This document shows positions 8,993 to 18,874 of a DNA stretch of 64,000 bases, piece by piece (position 1 is the stretch's first letter; each line of letters opens with the position of its first letter). The notes beneath the pieces are model-generated. The model ran no database searches. It saw only the letters and a list, made by a program, of their open reading frames with translations, and had not been told where the DNA came from. The stretch comes from Manihot esculenta. Taxonomy: Eukaryota; Streptophyta; Magnoliopsida; Malpighiales; Euphorbiaceae. Location of the stretch: contig NC_035166.2 of NCBI RefSeq assembly GCF_001659605.2, forward strand, positions 20,439,225 through 20,503,224. The letters run 5' to 3'. The translations under genes and the position numbers were made by a program.

Positions 8993-11900
8993 CACCAACC
9001 TGGAAGTGTTTTCTGGAGATGTTCTTGTCATGGAAGGCTTTGGTCCTTGCTTTATAATCCCATGAAGCTTCATATGCATCACGCCTGATCTCTTCAAGCT
9101 CTTGAATCTGCAGTTTTCTGTGAACTCCAGCCTCTTTTACATCAAGATTGCAGCTCTTCACAGCCCAATAGGCTTTGTGTTCAAGTTCCACAGGTAGGTG
9201 GCATGCTTTCCCATAAATCAGCCTATATGGAGACATCCCAATTGGAGTTTTGTATGCTGTTCTATATGCCCATAAGGCATCATTGAGGCGTATACTCCAG
9301 TCCTTGCGATTTGGGCAGACTGTTTTCTCTAAGATTGACTTGATCTCCCTGTTTGATACTTCAGCCAGCCCATTTGTTTGAGGATGATAGGTGGTAGAGG
9401 TTCTATGGATGACATGGTGCTTCTTTAGGAGAGTTTCTACCACCTTGTTGCAAAAATGGGTGCCTCGGTCACTGATTATTGCCTTGGGCAGTCCAAATCT
9501 TGAGAAAATGTGGGACTTTACAAAATCACACACTGTTTTGGCATCATCAGCTCTTGTTGCTTTGGCCTCAATCCACTTGGACACATAATCCACAGCAAGA
9601 AGTATGTAGGTGTTGCCAAAGGAAGGTGGGAATGGTCCCATGAAGTCAATGCCCCATATGTCAAAGATTTCACATACCATGATGGGTGCTTGAGGCATTT
9701 CACTTCTTTTGCCAAGGTTTCCTGTTTGTTGGCATCTTGCACATGACCTACAAAATAAATAAGCATCTTTAAATATGTTAGGCCAAAATAATCCACTTTC
9801 AAGGACTTTCAAGGCTGTCTTTCGTGGCCCAAAGTGACCTCCACAGCTGTAGGAGTGGCAGAAAGTTAGGACAGAAGTGATCTCATGGTTTGGGATGCAT
9901 CTCCTTATGACTTGGTCTGCACAATGCTTCCATAGGTAGGGCTCATCCCACACATAATACCTTGCCTCTTTCTTGATCTTGTCTCTTATGTGTTTGGGCA
10001 AATCAGTAGGCAAATCACCTATAGCAAGGAAATTGACAATATCAGCATACCATGGTTCCTCTTCTTGGACAGCAAAGAGGTGCTCATCAGGGAAGGTCTC
10101 ATTGATGGGGCATGTCTCCATCTCAGTCAGAATTCTGCTTAGGTGATCAGCTACAAGGTTCTCCTTGCCTTTCTTGTCACGGATTTCCAAATCAAACTCT
10201 TGTAACAGCAGTATCCATCTCACCAGCCTAGGTTTGGACTCCTTTTTCTTGATTAAGTACCTTAGTGCAGCATGATCTGAGTATATAATCACCTTTGTCC
10301 CAAGTAGGTAGGGTCTAAACTTCTCCAATGCAAACACAACAGCCAGCAATTCTTTTTCTGTGGTGGAATAGTTGCATTGTGCAGCATCTAGGGTGCGTGA
10401 GGCATAGTGAATAACATGAGGAGAGTTACCTATACGCTGTCCCAATACTGCACCTACAGCAAAGTTGCTGGCATCACACATTATCTCAAATGGAAGGTTC
10501 CAATCAGGTGGCTGGATGACTGGGGCAGAAATTAGGAGTGATTTGATCAGATCAAAGGCTGATTTGCAGCTGTCATCAAAGTTGAATGGTACATCCTGCT
10601 GTAACAATCTGCAAAGAGGCTGAGTTATTTTAGAAAAATCCTTGATAAACCTCCTGTAAAAACCAGCATGTCCAAGGAATGATCGAATCTCCCTAATGCT
10701 GGTTGGGTAGGGCAGATTTTTGATGGTGTCGATTTTGGCTTTGTCCACCTCAATCCCTTTTGCTGAAACAATATGGCCTAAGATTAAGCCATGGCTGACC
10801 ATGAAGTGGCACTTCTCATAGTTGAGAACCAAGTTTGTCTCCAAACACCTTTGAAGTATCTTCTCCAAGTTGGCTAGGCATTCATGGAATGAGTTTCCAT
10901 ACACCGTAAAGTCATCCATGAAGACTTCAATGATCTTCTCTACATAGTCAGAAAAAATACTCATCATGCACCTTTGGAAAGTGGCTGGTGCATTGCAAAG
11001 ACCAAAGGGCATCCTCCTGAATGCGAATGTGCCAAATGGGCATGTGAAAGTGGTCTTCTCTTGATCTTCTGGTGCAACTGGGATTTGATAAAATCCAGAA
11101 TATCCATCAAGGAGGCAGTAGTGGCTTTTTCCAGCAAGTCTCTCAAGCATTTGGTCCATGAAGGGTAAGGGAAAATGGTCCTTCCTTGTGGCTGTGTTGA
11201 GCTTCCTGTAGTCCATGCAAACTCTCCACCCATTTTGCACTCGAGTGGGTACTAGCTCTCCTTCAGAATTGGGGACAATGGTAATCCCGGTCTTCTTTGG
11301 TACCACATGGATGGGACTCACCCATTTACTGTCAGAAATGGGGTAGATTACCCCAATGTCTAGGAGCTTCACAATCTCCTTCTTTACAACCTCCATCATA
11401 GGTGGATTCAGCCTTCTTTGCGCCTCACGAACAGGTTTGCATTCATCCTCCATGAGAATCCGATGCATGCATGTTGAGGGTGAGATACCCTTTATGTCCT
11501 CCAATGTCCACCCAATTGCCTTCTTGTGTCTCCTCAACACATCCAGGAGCTTTTCCTCTTCTTCTTGGCTGAGCTGGTTGGAGATGATTACTGGAAGTGT
11601 ATTTCCAGCTCCCAAGTAGGCATATTTGAGGTGGTTAGGCAAGGGTTTTAGTTCTGGTGCCTTTTCTGTCTGCTGGTTTTCTGTCTTCCTGCTGTCCGAT
11701 TTGAGCGGTGATTTGAGCAGATTTTCTGGTGTTCTGGGCAAATCACTGGGCAAATCACCCACATCCAGCAAGTTACAGCAGTCTGCTGTTTTGTCTTCTT
11801 CAGAGATGTTGCTGTCCACTTTTCCTTTCCTGCAAAGACCTTCATAAAGTAAGTTTTCTTGATCAAAATCGAAAACTTCTTGACTTAAATTATCAATAAC

Positions 11901-12198
11901 ATCAAGTCCATAAACATGAGAAACATCATTGGGGAATTTCATGGCATCATAAACATTAAATTTGATAACTTCCCCTTCAAACTCCATAGTCAATGTGCCA
12001 TCATGCACATCAATTTTTGTTCTTGCTGTGCTCAAGAATGGTCTCCCAAGTAGGATATCAGAGGTGGTGTTGCTCTTGTCTTCCTCCATGTCAATAACAT
12101 AAAAATCTGCTGGAAAGACTAAATGGTCCACTTGCACCAACACATCTTCAAGCACTCCTTTAGGGTAGACAATGGATCGGTCAGCCAATTGGATCACA

Positions 12199-12203
12199 AT
12201 GCT
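12199..12203. repeat. Left target-site duplication of element B (ATGCT)
   Basis: ATGCT precedes TGTAATACCC at 12204 and recurs at 21371-21375 after the terminal CA of the 3' LTR. Confidence 0.95.
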
Positions 12204-12579
12204 TGTAATACCCGGCTAGATTCCGGCATCGGAATCCCTACTTTCCGGCGGAATCTCCGTTGGAATATAGAATTTTGATGATGCCAGAGTCTTCTAGAGG
12301 GGTAAAATGTGATTTCTAAAAGGATTTTTACTAATTTCATGGTTTTAAATGAAAAAGAAGTGAGTTTTGAAAAGAAAAGACTAAGGAGGTTTTTGCCAGG
12401 TTCGGCCGCCGAAAGTGAAGTTCGGCCGCCGAACATGAGTTGGTTTTGGGAGCGCTTTTGGCCTCCGAAAGCTATGTTTGAACAAACCAGGTTCGGCCGC
12501 CGAACCTCAAGTTCGGCCGCCGAACATGGGGGTGTTTTGCATGCACGTTAGGCCGCCGAAGGAGGTTTGGCTGGCCACC

Positions 12580-12587
12580 TATAAAAG
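12580..12587 (+). promoter_or_regulatory. TATA box in the 5' LTR of element B
   Basis: TATAAAAG in the context CCACCTATAAAAGCCCC, matching the box in the LTR of element A. Transcription of the element would start shortly downstream. Confidence 0.75.
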
Positions 12588-13938
12588 CCCCTCAGACCGA
12601 AAATGGGCGAGTTTTCTCCCCATTCTCGAGCTCAGGTGTGTTCATGTCCTCCTCTAGTCGTTTTCTTGCTTTTTCTTCAAATCTTTCACGTTTTATAAGC
12701 TATATGGTTGTTTTGAAGAGTTTTAAAGCTTGGATCAAGGTTTGGAGAGCTTGGAGACTTTAAGAGTTTGGGTTCTCCACATCTCAAGCTTTGGGTCGCA
12801 CCAACCCTCGATCTTCAAGAGGTAAGTGTGGATCTATGCTTTCTTTTACGTTTCATGAGGTTTTAAGTGAGTTTTAAAGGGTTTTGATGGTTGAGTATGG
12901 ATAGAAATGCATGTTAGGGTTTATATGGGTTTTATGCCCAATGTATGTTTATGTGATGTTTGTGTTGGGGTTTAAGTTAGTTTCGAGCCCCTTGAGCATA
13001 TGGGAGAGAGTATGCATGATTGGGAGAGAGTATGTGAGGTTTGGTTTGTTTTTGATGGTTTTGGCCTATGTGGGTCATAAACTATCTATGTGTGCTTAGA
13101 TGTTGTTTTTGGGAGTTTAAGCTTGTTTAAGCTCCATTATGCATGGTTAATGATGTATGCATGTATTTGAGAAGTTGGATGCTTGTTTTGGGGTGTATGG
13201 AAGGTTTGGGAGGCTTGAAATGCACAAAGGCTGAGTTCTGGATGAACTCAGGTTCGGCCGCCGAAGGTGGTTTCGGCCGCCGAACCTGCCTGAGGATGCA
13301 GGGATTGGCCGCCTAACCTTGCCCCCGAAAGTTGAGTTTTGGCTTGAAAGCAGACTTTCGGCCGCCGAAGGTGATGTTCGGCCGCCGAAAGTGCCTGACT
13401 TTCGTCTCTGGAGAGAGGGTTCGGCCGCCGAAGGTGCCGCCGAACCTGCCTGACTTTCGTCTCTGTCTGGGACTTTCGGCCGCCGAAGGTGCCGCCGAAA
13501 GTGCCCTGTCTAGCCCTTTCATGGGTGTTTTCTATGTATGTTTAAGTGATGCTTTAGGGGGTTTTTGGGGAGTTGTTTATGAGTTGCTTAGAGTATGTTT
13601 GGCACCTCACTGGAGTCCACCTGTGTAGGATCGGACCCGAGGAACCGAGGTGTTTAGCAGTGTTAGCTGCTTCAGAGTTAGTCCAGAGCTAGCCAGAGGT
13701 GAGTGGAACTAACCCTTATGTTTTAAATCAAATGTTTTCAGCATGTTTAAGCATTTTCATGCATCATGAATACTATGCTATGCAATAGGTTGTTTGCATT
13801 AGAATTCACGAATATGATGCATTACATAATACGATGATGATGATGTGGATGGATACTGGATGATCCTCTAGCCCTCAGTATGTTATGACATGATATGAAA
13901 TAATATGATATGGCATGTACATTATGATATGAGATGAG

Positions 13939-14060
13939 AAGTCCAGGCGTGGCTGTATCGCCCCTGGCATAGAGCATGAGAAGTCCAGGCGTGGCCGTAT
14001 CGCCCCTGGCATAGAGTATGTGAAGTCCAGGCGTGGCCGTATCGCCCCTGGCATAGAGCA
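13939..14060 (+). repeat. LTR minisatellite, three units of 42 bp (element B, 5' LTR)
   Basis: Units start at 13939, 13981 and 14023 (AAGTCCAGGCGTGG...). Each has CCAGG near one end and CCTGG near the other. The 3' LTR carries the same array at 20610-20731. Confidence 0.9.
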
Positions 14061-14702
14061 TTGTTGATTTGTTATGGTACGATATTGATATGTAGAGGGC
14101 TATTGGTGACAGATTCATCCTTGATGTGATATGTTTGTGCTGTGACGCATTTCATGAAAGCATATGTTCAAAATGAATTGTTTTCTTTATGGTTTCTGCT
14201 CACTGGGCTTTTTAGCTCACCCCTCTCCCCTAACCCCAGGTTTGCAGGGTCAGAGATAGTCAGGAGATCAGCAGGTTACGTCCATGATCATGTTTATGTA
14301 ATAGAATAGTAGTGGACATGATGTAATGTAAAGTTATGTAAGGATGTAAGCAAGTTATGTTGTAATATGACTTTATGTTATATGTTCAGAGTTATAGTTT
14401 TGTGCTTGGCCCGAGTTGGATAATCCCTTTGTACATGAGTTTTATTTGATGTTGTTATATGTGATGGACCGAGTTTGACATAGGGTATGCTGACCCTAGG
14501 GGTTCTATGAGTTCAGTCATAGTGCGTACACAGGTCAAACTGGTTAAAGGTAAAGTTTTGAATGTTTTATGAAAATGTTTGATCATGTTGGGATTATACC
14601 AGCTGTACAGGATGCATAGTAGGCTTGCTACGGGTCCCGGCGGCCTTATGTCGATCTGGATCCTAGCGCCGGTAGCGGTCCATTTTCCGGGTCGTTACAG
14701 AA

Positions 14703-14715
14703 TGGTATCAGAGCC
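14703..14715 (+). other. Primer binding site of element B
   Basis: TGGTATCAGAGCC three bases after the LTR end, complementary to the 3' end of initiator tRNA-Met. Confidence 0.87.
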
Positions 14716-14970
14716 CTAGGTTCACATGGTCGGACCTATAGTGTGTCGGGCTCATAGAGGTTATAGTAGGGCAAGCACAATAGGAAGATCATGTCCACTA
14801 GGATAGGATATGGAGTCCTGTCTTGTATGATGATGTGAAATGCCATGATGATGAGCATGTGCATTAATGCTGTGATATGTATGTTATGTATGTGGTGCAG
14901 GTTCATGTGTTTCCACATGAACCATAAGATGCTAATGTTTATGTGCTATGTTATGCTTTCAGAAGTCAAG

Positions 14971-16602
14971 ATGAGAGGAACTCGTCGATCTGCGAGATTG
15001 ACTGGAGCTCCGCCAGAGAATGAGGGCATGGATGCCCTTTCCCCTGCTCTGCAGAGGGCAAGATCTTGTAGGACGATCAGGGAAAGTACAGCAAGGGACC
15101 CTAGAAGGTCTTTTGATGCAGGTCGGAGGAGATCAAGTTATGAAGGTATGTCAGCGGATGTGATGGAAACAGAGGAGGATAATCAGAGAAGAGATAGCAG
15201 TTTGGGCATGAGTATGTCAGTAGAGGATATGGGAGAGTCCCAAGGAGGCACTCAGGCCTCGGGCTTTGTTCCACCACAGTATCCACCCTACCCGCAAGGG
15301 CCAGGGTATCCGATGGGAGGTACATCGGATTTCTTTAGCCATAACCCATATCCCACCTTTATGCCCTATCCTCCCTTTTACCCACAGTACCCCATGTTTC
15401 CATCCTCACCCTGTTTCCCAGGTCCAGCAAACCCTAACCCAGGGAATGCTGCACCTCCTCCTCCACCAGCAGAACCAATAGTCCCTGATGTCCGGATACC
15501 CAAACCTGGTTCATCAGTTGGGGGTAAAGTAAAGATGACAGATTACCTCAAGTTGGATGCCCCCAAGTTCGAAGCAGGCGATGACCCTTTTGAGTACCTC
15601 AGAACGGTAAAGATGATAACAGATGAGCTAGGAGCAAGTGACAGTAGAGCCATTCAGATGGCAGGGTTCACATTGAAATGCAAGAAGGCAAGGGAATGGT
15701 TTAAAAACTATGTGGACCCAAGGTTGGAGAGCTTATCCTGGGAGCAGTTTGCCAATGAGTTTACAGGATGGGCTTTTCCAGATAGTTCCAGAGAGCTGAA
15801 GATGATTGAGTTTGAGCAGCTAAGGCAGACGGAAGAGATGAGCGTAGAGGAGTTTACAGACAGGTTCCTGGAGCTGTTGCCGTTTGCAGGACAAGGTCTT
15901 GACACGGACCTGAAGAAGTCTAGGAGATATGTTATGAAGCTTCACTCCAGGTATTCCTCGTTGGTTCAATCAGCAGAAAGGGAGAGCTTCCATGCTATAG
16001 TGGATATGGCGCGGAGAATGGAGGCTAGTGCCATTGTCCAAGGGACAGTTAAACAGTACGTGGCACAGTCTTCGGGTTCCAAACTCCCGAGGACAAGTGA
16101 TGTTAATCTCTCCCCTCTGAGCGAGGCTGTCACAAAAAGTAAGAAGGGAGACAGAGGTCTCAGAAGATCAAAGAAGAACAAGTTCTGGAATCGGATAAAG
16201 TCTGGTCTGGGATTAGGAGGTGGCTCGAGCTCAGGCACAGAGGTTGCAGAGTGTACGAGGTGCGGTAGACCGCACAAGGGAGTCTGTCGGTTTGGGACTA
16301 CAGCATGTTACAGATGCGGCCAGGAGGGGCACATAGCTCGGGAATGCCCTAAGGCAGCTTTTATGACACCGTCCCATCAGACAACTCCAGGCAGTATGGC
16401 ACAGCCATCAGCTCCAGCCATGTTTCAGGGCAGTGGTAGAGGCGGAGACAAGGGGACAGCCCCTTCTTCAGCAGGTTCCCGTGGGGAAGGTCCATCAGCT
16501 CCAGCACGGATCTTCGCCATGACCCAGCAGGAGGCTAACACATCGAACCCGATGGGATCAGGTAATCTCACTCCGGTATGTTCTGATGTGTCTGTTTTAT
16601 GA
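14971..16602 (+). CDS. gag: Element B Gag (543 aa)
   Basis: The frame is open upstream to 14845, but the start at 14971 ([12 protein letters not shown]) matches the start of element A Gag. Product: Pro/Tyr-rich linker, gag domain (FEAGDDPFEYL to [11 protein letters not shown]), a basic stretch, and two zinc knuckles (CTRCGRPHKGVC, then [15 protein letters not shown]). The frame ends at CSDVSVL followed by a stop, right where element A reads on into its protease active site. So B makes a full nucleocapsid-type protein and nothing else. It aligns well with A over its whole length and shows no internal break, unlike the pol region behind it. Confidence 0.9.
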   Translation: MRGTRRSARLTGAPPENEGMDALSPALQRARSCRTIRESTARDPRRSFDAGRRRSSYEGMSADVMETEEDNQRRDSSLGMSMSVEDMGESQGGTQASGFVPPQYPPYPQGPGYPMGGTSDFFSHNPYPTFMPYPPFYPQYPMFPSSPCFPGPANPNPGNAAPPPPPAEPIVPDVRIPKPGSSVGGKVKMTDYLKLDAPKFEAGDDPFEYLRTVKMITDELGASDSRAIQMAGFTLKCKKAREWFKNYVDPRLESLSWEQFANEFTGWAFPDSSRELKMIEFEQLRQTEEMSVEEFTDRFLELLPFAGQGLDTDLKKSRRYVMKLHSRYSSLVQSAERESFHAIVDMARRMEASAIVQGTVKQYVAQSSGSKLPRTSDVNLSPLSEAVTKSKKGDRGLRRSKKNKFWNRIKSGLGLGGGSSSGTEVAECTRCGRPHKGVCRFGTTACYRCGQEGHIARECPKAAFMTPSHQTTPGSMAQPSAPAMFQGSGRGGDKGTAPSSAGSRGEGPSAPARIFAMTQQEANTSNPMGSGNLTPVCSDVSVL

Positions 16603-18730
16603 ACCCTGATGTTTCTCTTTTCTTTGTTTGTTTGTGAGCCTTCGTGAGGTTGGGTTGATAGCTTATGGGTTAGAGTATCCCCTAGGGGTCAGTGCACCCA
16701 AGTGTGATCCATCTGTGGCAGAGTCAGTCTGCCGGTATAGTCAGAGTATGTGTTGTGAGTAGATGCCTTCCAGCTGACCTAGCGGTTCTAGATTTGACTG
16801 GTTGATGTCATTCTAGGGTTGGATTGGTTCTTCTACTAGTGGTACTGCCTAGTCTGCAGAGACAAGGTAGTCAGGTACAGAGGTCAGGATGGATCAGAGG
16901 TAGTCCTTAGAGGGGACAGAATAGGGATACCTAGAGGTTCAGTATCAACCCTATAGGCTCGTAGGTTGTTCAGGAAAAGTTGTCAGGGGTTCTAGCTCTT
17001 CAGAGAGAGTTTAGCAGTCAGGTCAGGGAGCCCGCCTCAGTGCCCGTTGTTAGAGAGAGTTTTAGATGTTTCCCCAGACGAGTTCCCAGGACTACCACCT
17101 GTCAGGGAGATAGAGTTTAAAATAGAAGTAATGCATGGAAATTGGACCAATCTCTATTCCTCCCCACAGGATGGTATCAACAAAGTTTAAAGAGATGTAA
17201 GAGCAATGGTATAAGTTGGTAGTTAAGGGTTTCCATCTGACTGAGCACTTCGCCTTGGGGTGTTCCAGTGTTGTTATGAGGATGAAGGATGGAACCCTAG
17301 GACTTTGTATCGACTACAAGTCGTTGAACAAAGTCACTACCCAGATCAGGTAGTTGTTACCGTGGATCGACGATCTAGTTGAAATCAGCTAGCAGGAGCT
17401 GGTTGCCTTTCCAAGATAGATCTGAAGTCCAAGTACCATCAGTTAAGATCAAGGAAGAAGATATGCAGAGAGCAGTGTTTACAACCAGATATGGGCACTA
17501 TGAGTTCCTAGGAAATGTCGTTCGGGTTAATGGACGCCCCTACATCATTCATGGACCTCATAAGCAGAGTTTTAGTCGGTTTCTGGATCACTCCGTTATT
17601 GTCTTCATTGACGGTATCTCGGCGAGTTCCAGAAATACAAAAGAGTATGCCCATCATCTGAAATCAGGATTGCAGATCCTGAGAGAACATGGCTTGGATG
17701 CCTAGTTCTCCAATGTGAGTCTGGTCGAGGAGCATATCCTTCTTGGGTCATGTGTGTCGGAGAAAAGAAAAGTAAAGTAGACCTGAGAAAGTTGGAGTTG
17801 TAACCGACTAGCCCAGGCCCATGGTAATGACTAAGATCAAGAGCTTTTTTGGGTTGGGCAGGTTACCTAATGGAGGTTCATCTAGGACTTCTCTAGAGTT
17901 GCCGCTCCTATGGCCAGATGGATCAAGAAGAATCAGAGGGTGTGTGGTCTACTCAGAGTGATGAGGGCTTTGGAAAGCCAAAGGAAATGTTGATGTCAGC
18001 ACCAGTGGTGGCTCTGTCCGCCAGTGATGGAGGTTTCGCAGTGTCTTGTGATGCGTCCCGTGTGGGACTAGATTGTGTGTTAATGTAGAATGGTAGGATG
18101 ATTGCTTATGCTTCTAGGTAGCTGAAGAAGCATGAGTTGAATCATCCTGCACATGATCTAGAGATGGCGATGGTGATCTTTGCACTCAAGATGTGGAGGC
18201 GGTACCTGTATAAGGTATGAGGACAGATCCTTACAGATCAAAAGAGTTTGCAGTACATCTTGAGTCAAGAGAGAAGAATCAGAGGCATGAAGAGTTTCAG
18301 AAGAGAAGAAGAGTTTTGTTAGAGTGCGCAGCGGAAGCGAGTTGAGGTTTGCTGGAGGCGTCTCCTAAAGAGAGGGTGATTCGTTATGGGCAGAAAGGTA
18401 AATTAGCTCTCAGATACATTGGACTCTTTGAAATCCTGCAAAGGATTTGAGAATGTATCCCACGAGTTAGATTTACCCACTTCAAAGGAAGAGCTCCATC
18501 CGTTTTTCCATGTTTCCACGGTATATGAGTTCGTGTCGGGTCCGAGTGAGGTTCTGGAAGGAACCAGAGGTGGAGATCATAGAGGATCTCACCTATGTTG
18601 AGCAGTTAGTACGGACTGCAGACACACAAGTCAGAAAGTGTGGAAACAAGGAAATCCCGATGGTGAAAGTCCCTTAGAATCACCTTAAGATGAAAAGTGC
18701 ACCGGGGAGACCGAGAGTTTATACTCCAGC
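16603..18730 (+). pseudogene. pol: Degenerate pol of element B, integrase mostly deleted
   Basis: Patches of similarity to element A pol can be followed, in order, in shifting frames: protease flank (16670-16830), reverse transcriptase (17100-17900, for example [10 protein letters not shown] near 17480), RNase H (18030-18270), then a jump to the integrase/chromodomain end (18390-18730). In element A the stretch between the matching points (about 4940 and 6260) is some 1.2 kb longer, so most of the integrase has been lost. Stops, one-base gains and losses are scattered throughout. No product is expected. Confidence 0.9.
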
Positions 18731-18836
18731 AATGACCGTGTCTCTCTTTTAGAAGAGAGGTTTTTAGCTTTTGCTTGCCTGTTGCTTGCTTGCTTATGTA
18801 TGTTAGATGCTATGCTTGATGCATGTTTGTTTGTTT

Positions 18837-18858
18837 GAACATTCGAGGACGAATGTTC
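18837..18858 (+). other. Perfect hairpin upstream of the purine tract (element B)
   Basis: Arms GAACATTCG and CGAATGTTC with a 4-base loop AGGA. Same arms as in element A at 6685-6706. Confidence 0.75.
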
Positions 18859-18860
18859 TT

Positions 18861-18874
18861 AAAGGGGGGAAGAA
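18861..18874 (+). other. Polypurine tract of element B
   Basis: AAAGGGGGGAAGAA directly before the TG start of the 3' LTR. Confidence 0.9.

Larger units (their letters stand above)
8988..12203 (-). pseudogene. pol: Element C pol: protease C-terminal part, reverse transcriptase, RNase H and integrase
   Basis: A minus-strand frame open from 12203 to 8988, flanked on both sides by plus-strand insertions. It holds the end of the aspartic protease (DILLGRPFL), reverse transcriptase (FMDDFTVYG), RNase H ([10 protein letters not shown] and TEKELLAVV), an HHCC integrase finger and the integrase core ([29 protein letters not shown]). The KCHFMV and GLILGH signatures and the overall order fit the Athila/Tat lineage. 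No internal stop or shift is visible. The frame continues from gag at 21371 and on to 1139. The piece cannot make a full product because A and B split it. Confidence 0.93.
12204..14699 (+). repeat. 5' LTR of element B (2496 bp)
   Basis: Runs from TGTAATACCC to GTCGTTACA. It contains about ten TTCGGCCGCCGAA-type motifs in two clusters (about 12400-12560 and 13250-13500), TATA box 12580-12587, a 42-bp minisatellite (13939-14060) and a conserved pyrimidine-rich stretch ending CCCCAG at 14239. Differences from the 3' copy were seen near 13164 (A/G), 13331 (G/A) and 13953 (T/C). Confidence 0.95.

Noticed and set aside
14845..14970. A 42-residue N-terminal extension of element B Gag
   Set aside because: The part before 14971 lies in the leader, is absent from element A, and is Met/Cys-rich by chance. 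[12 protein letters not shown] is the shared start.
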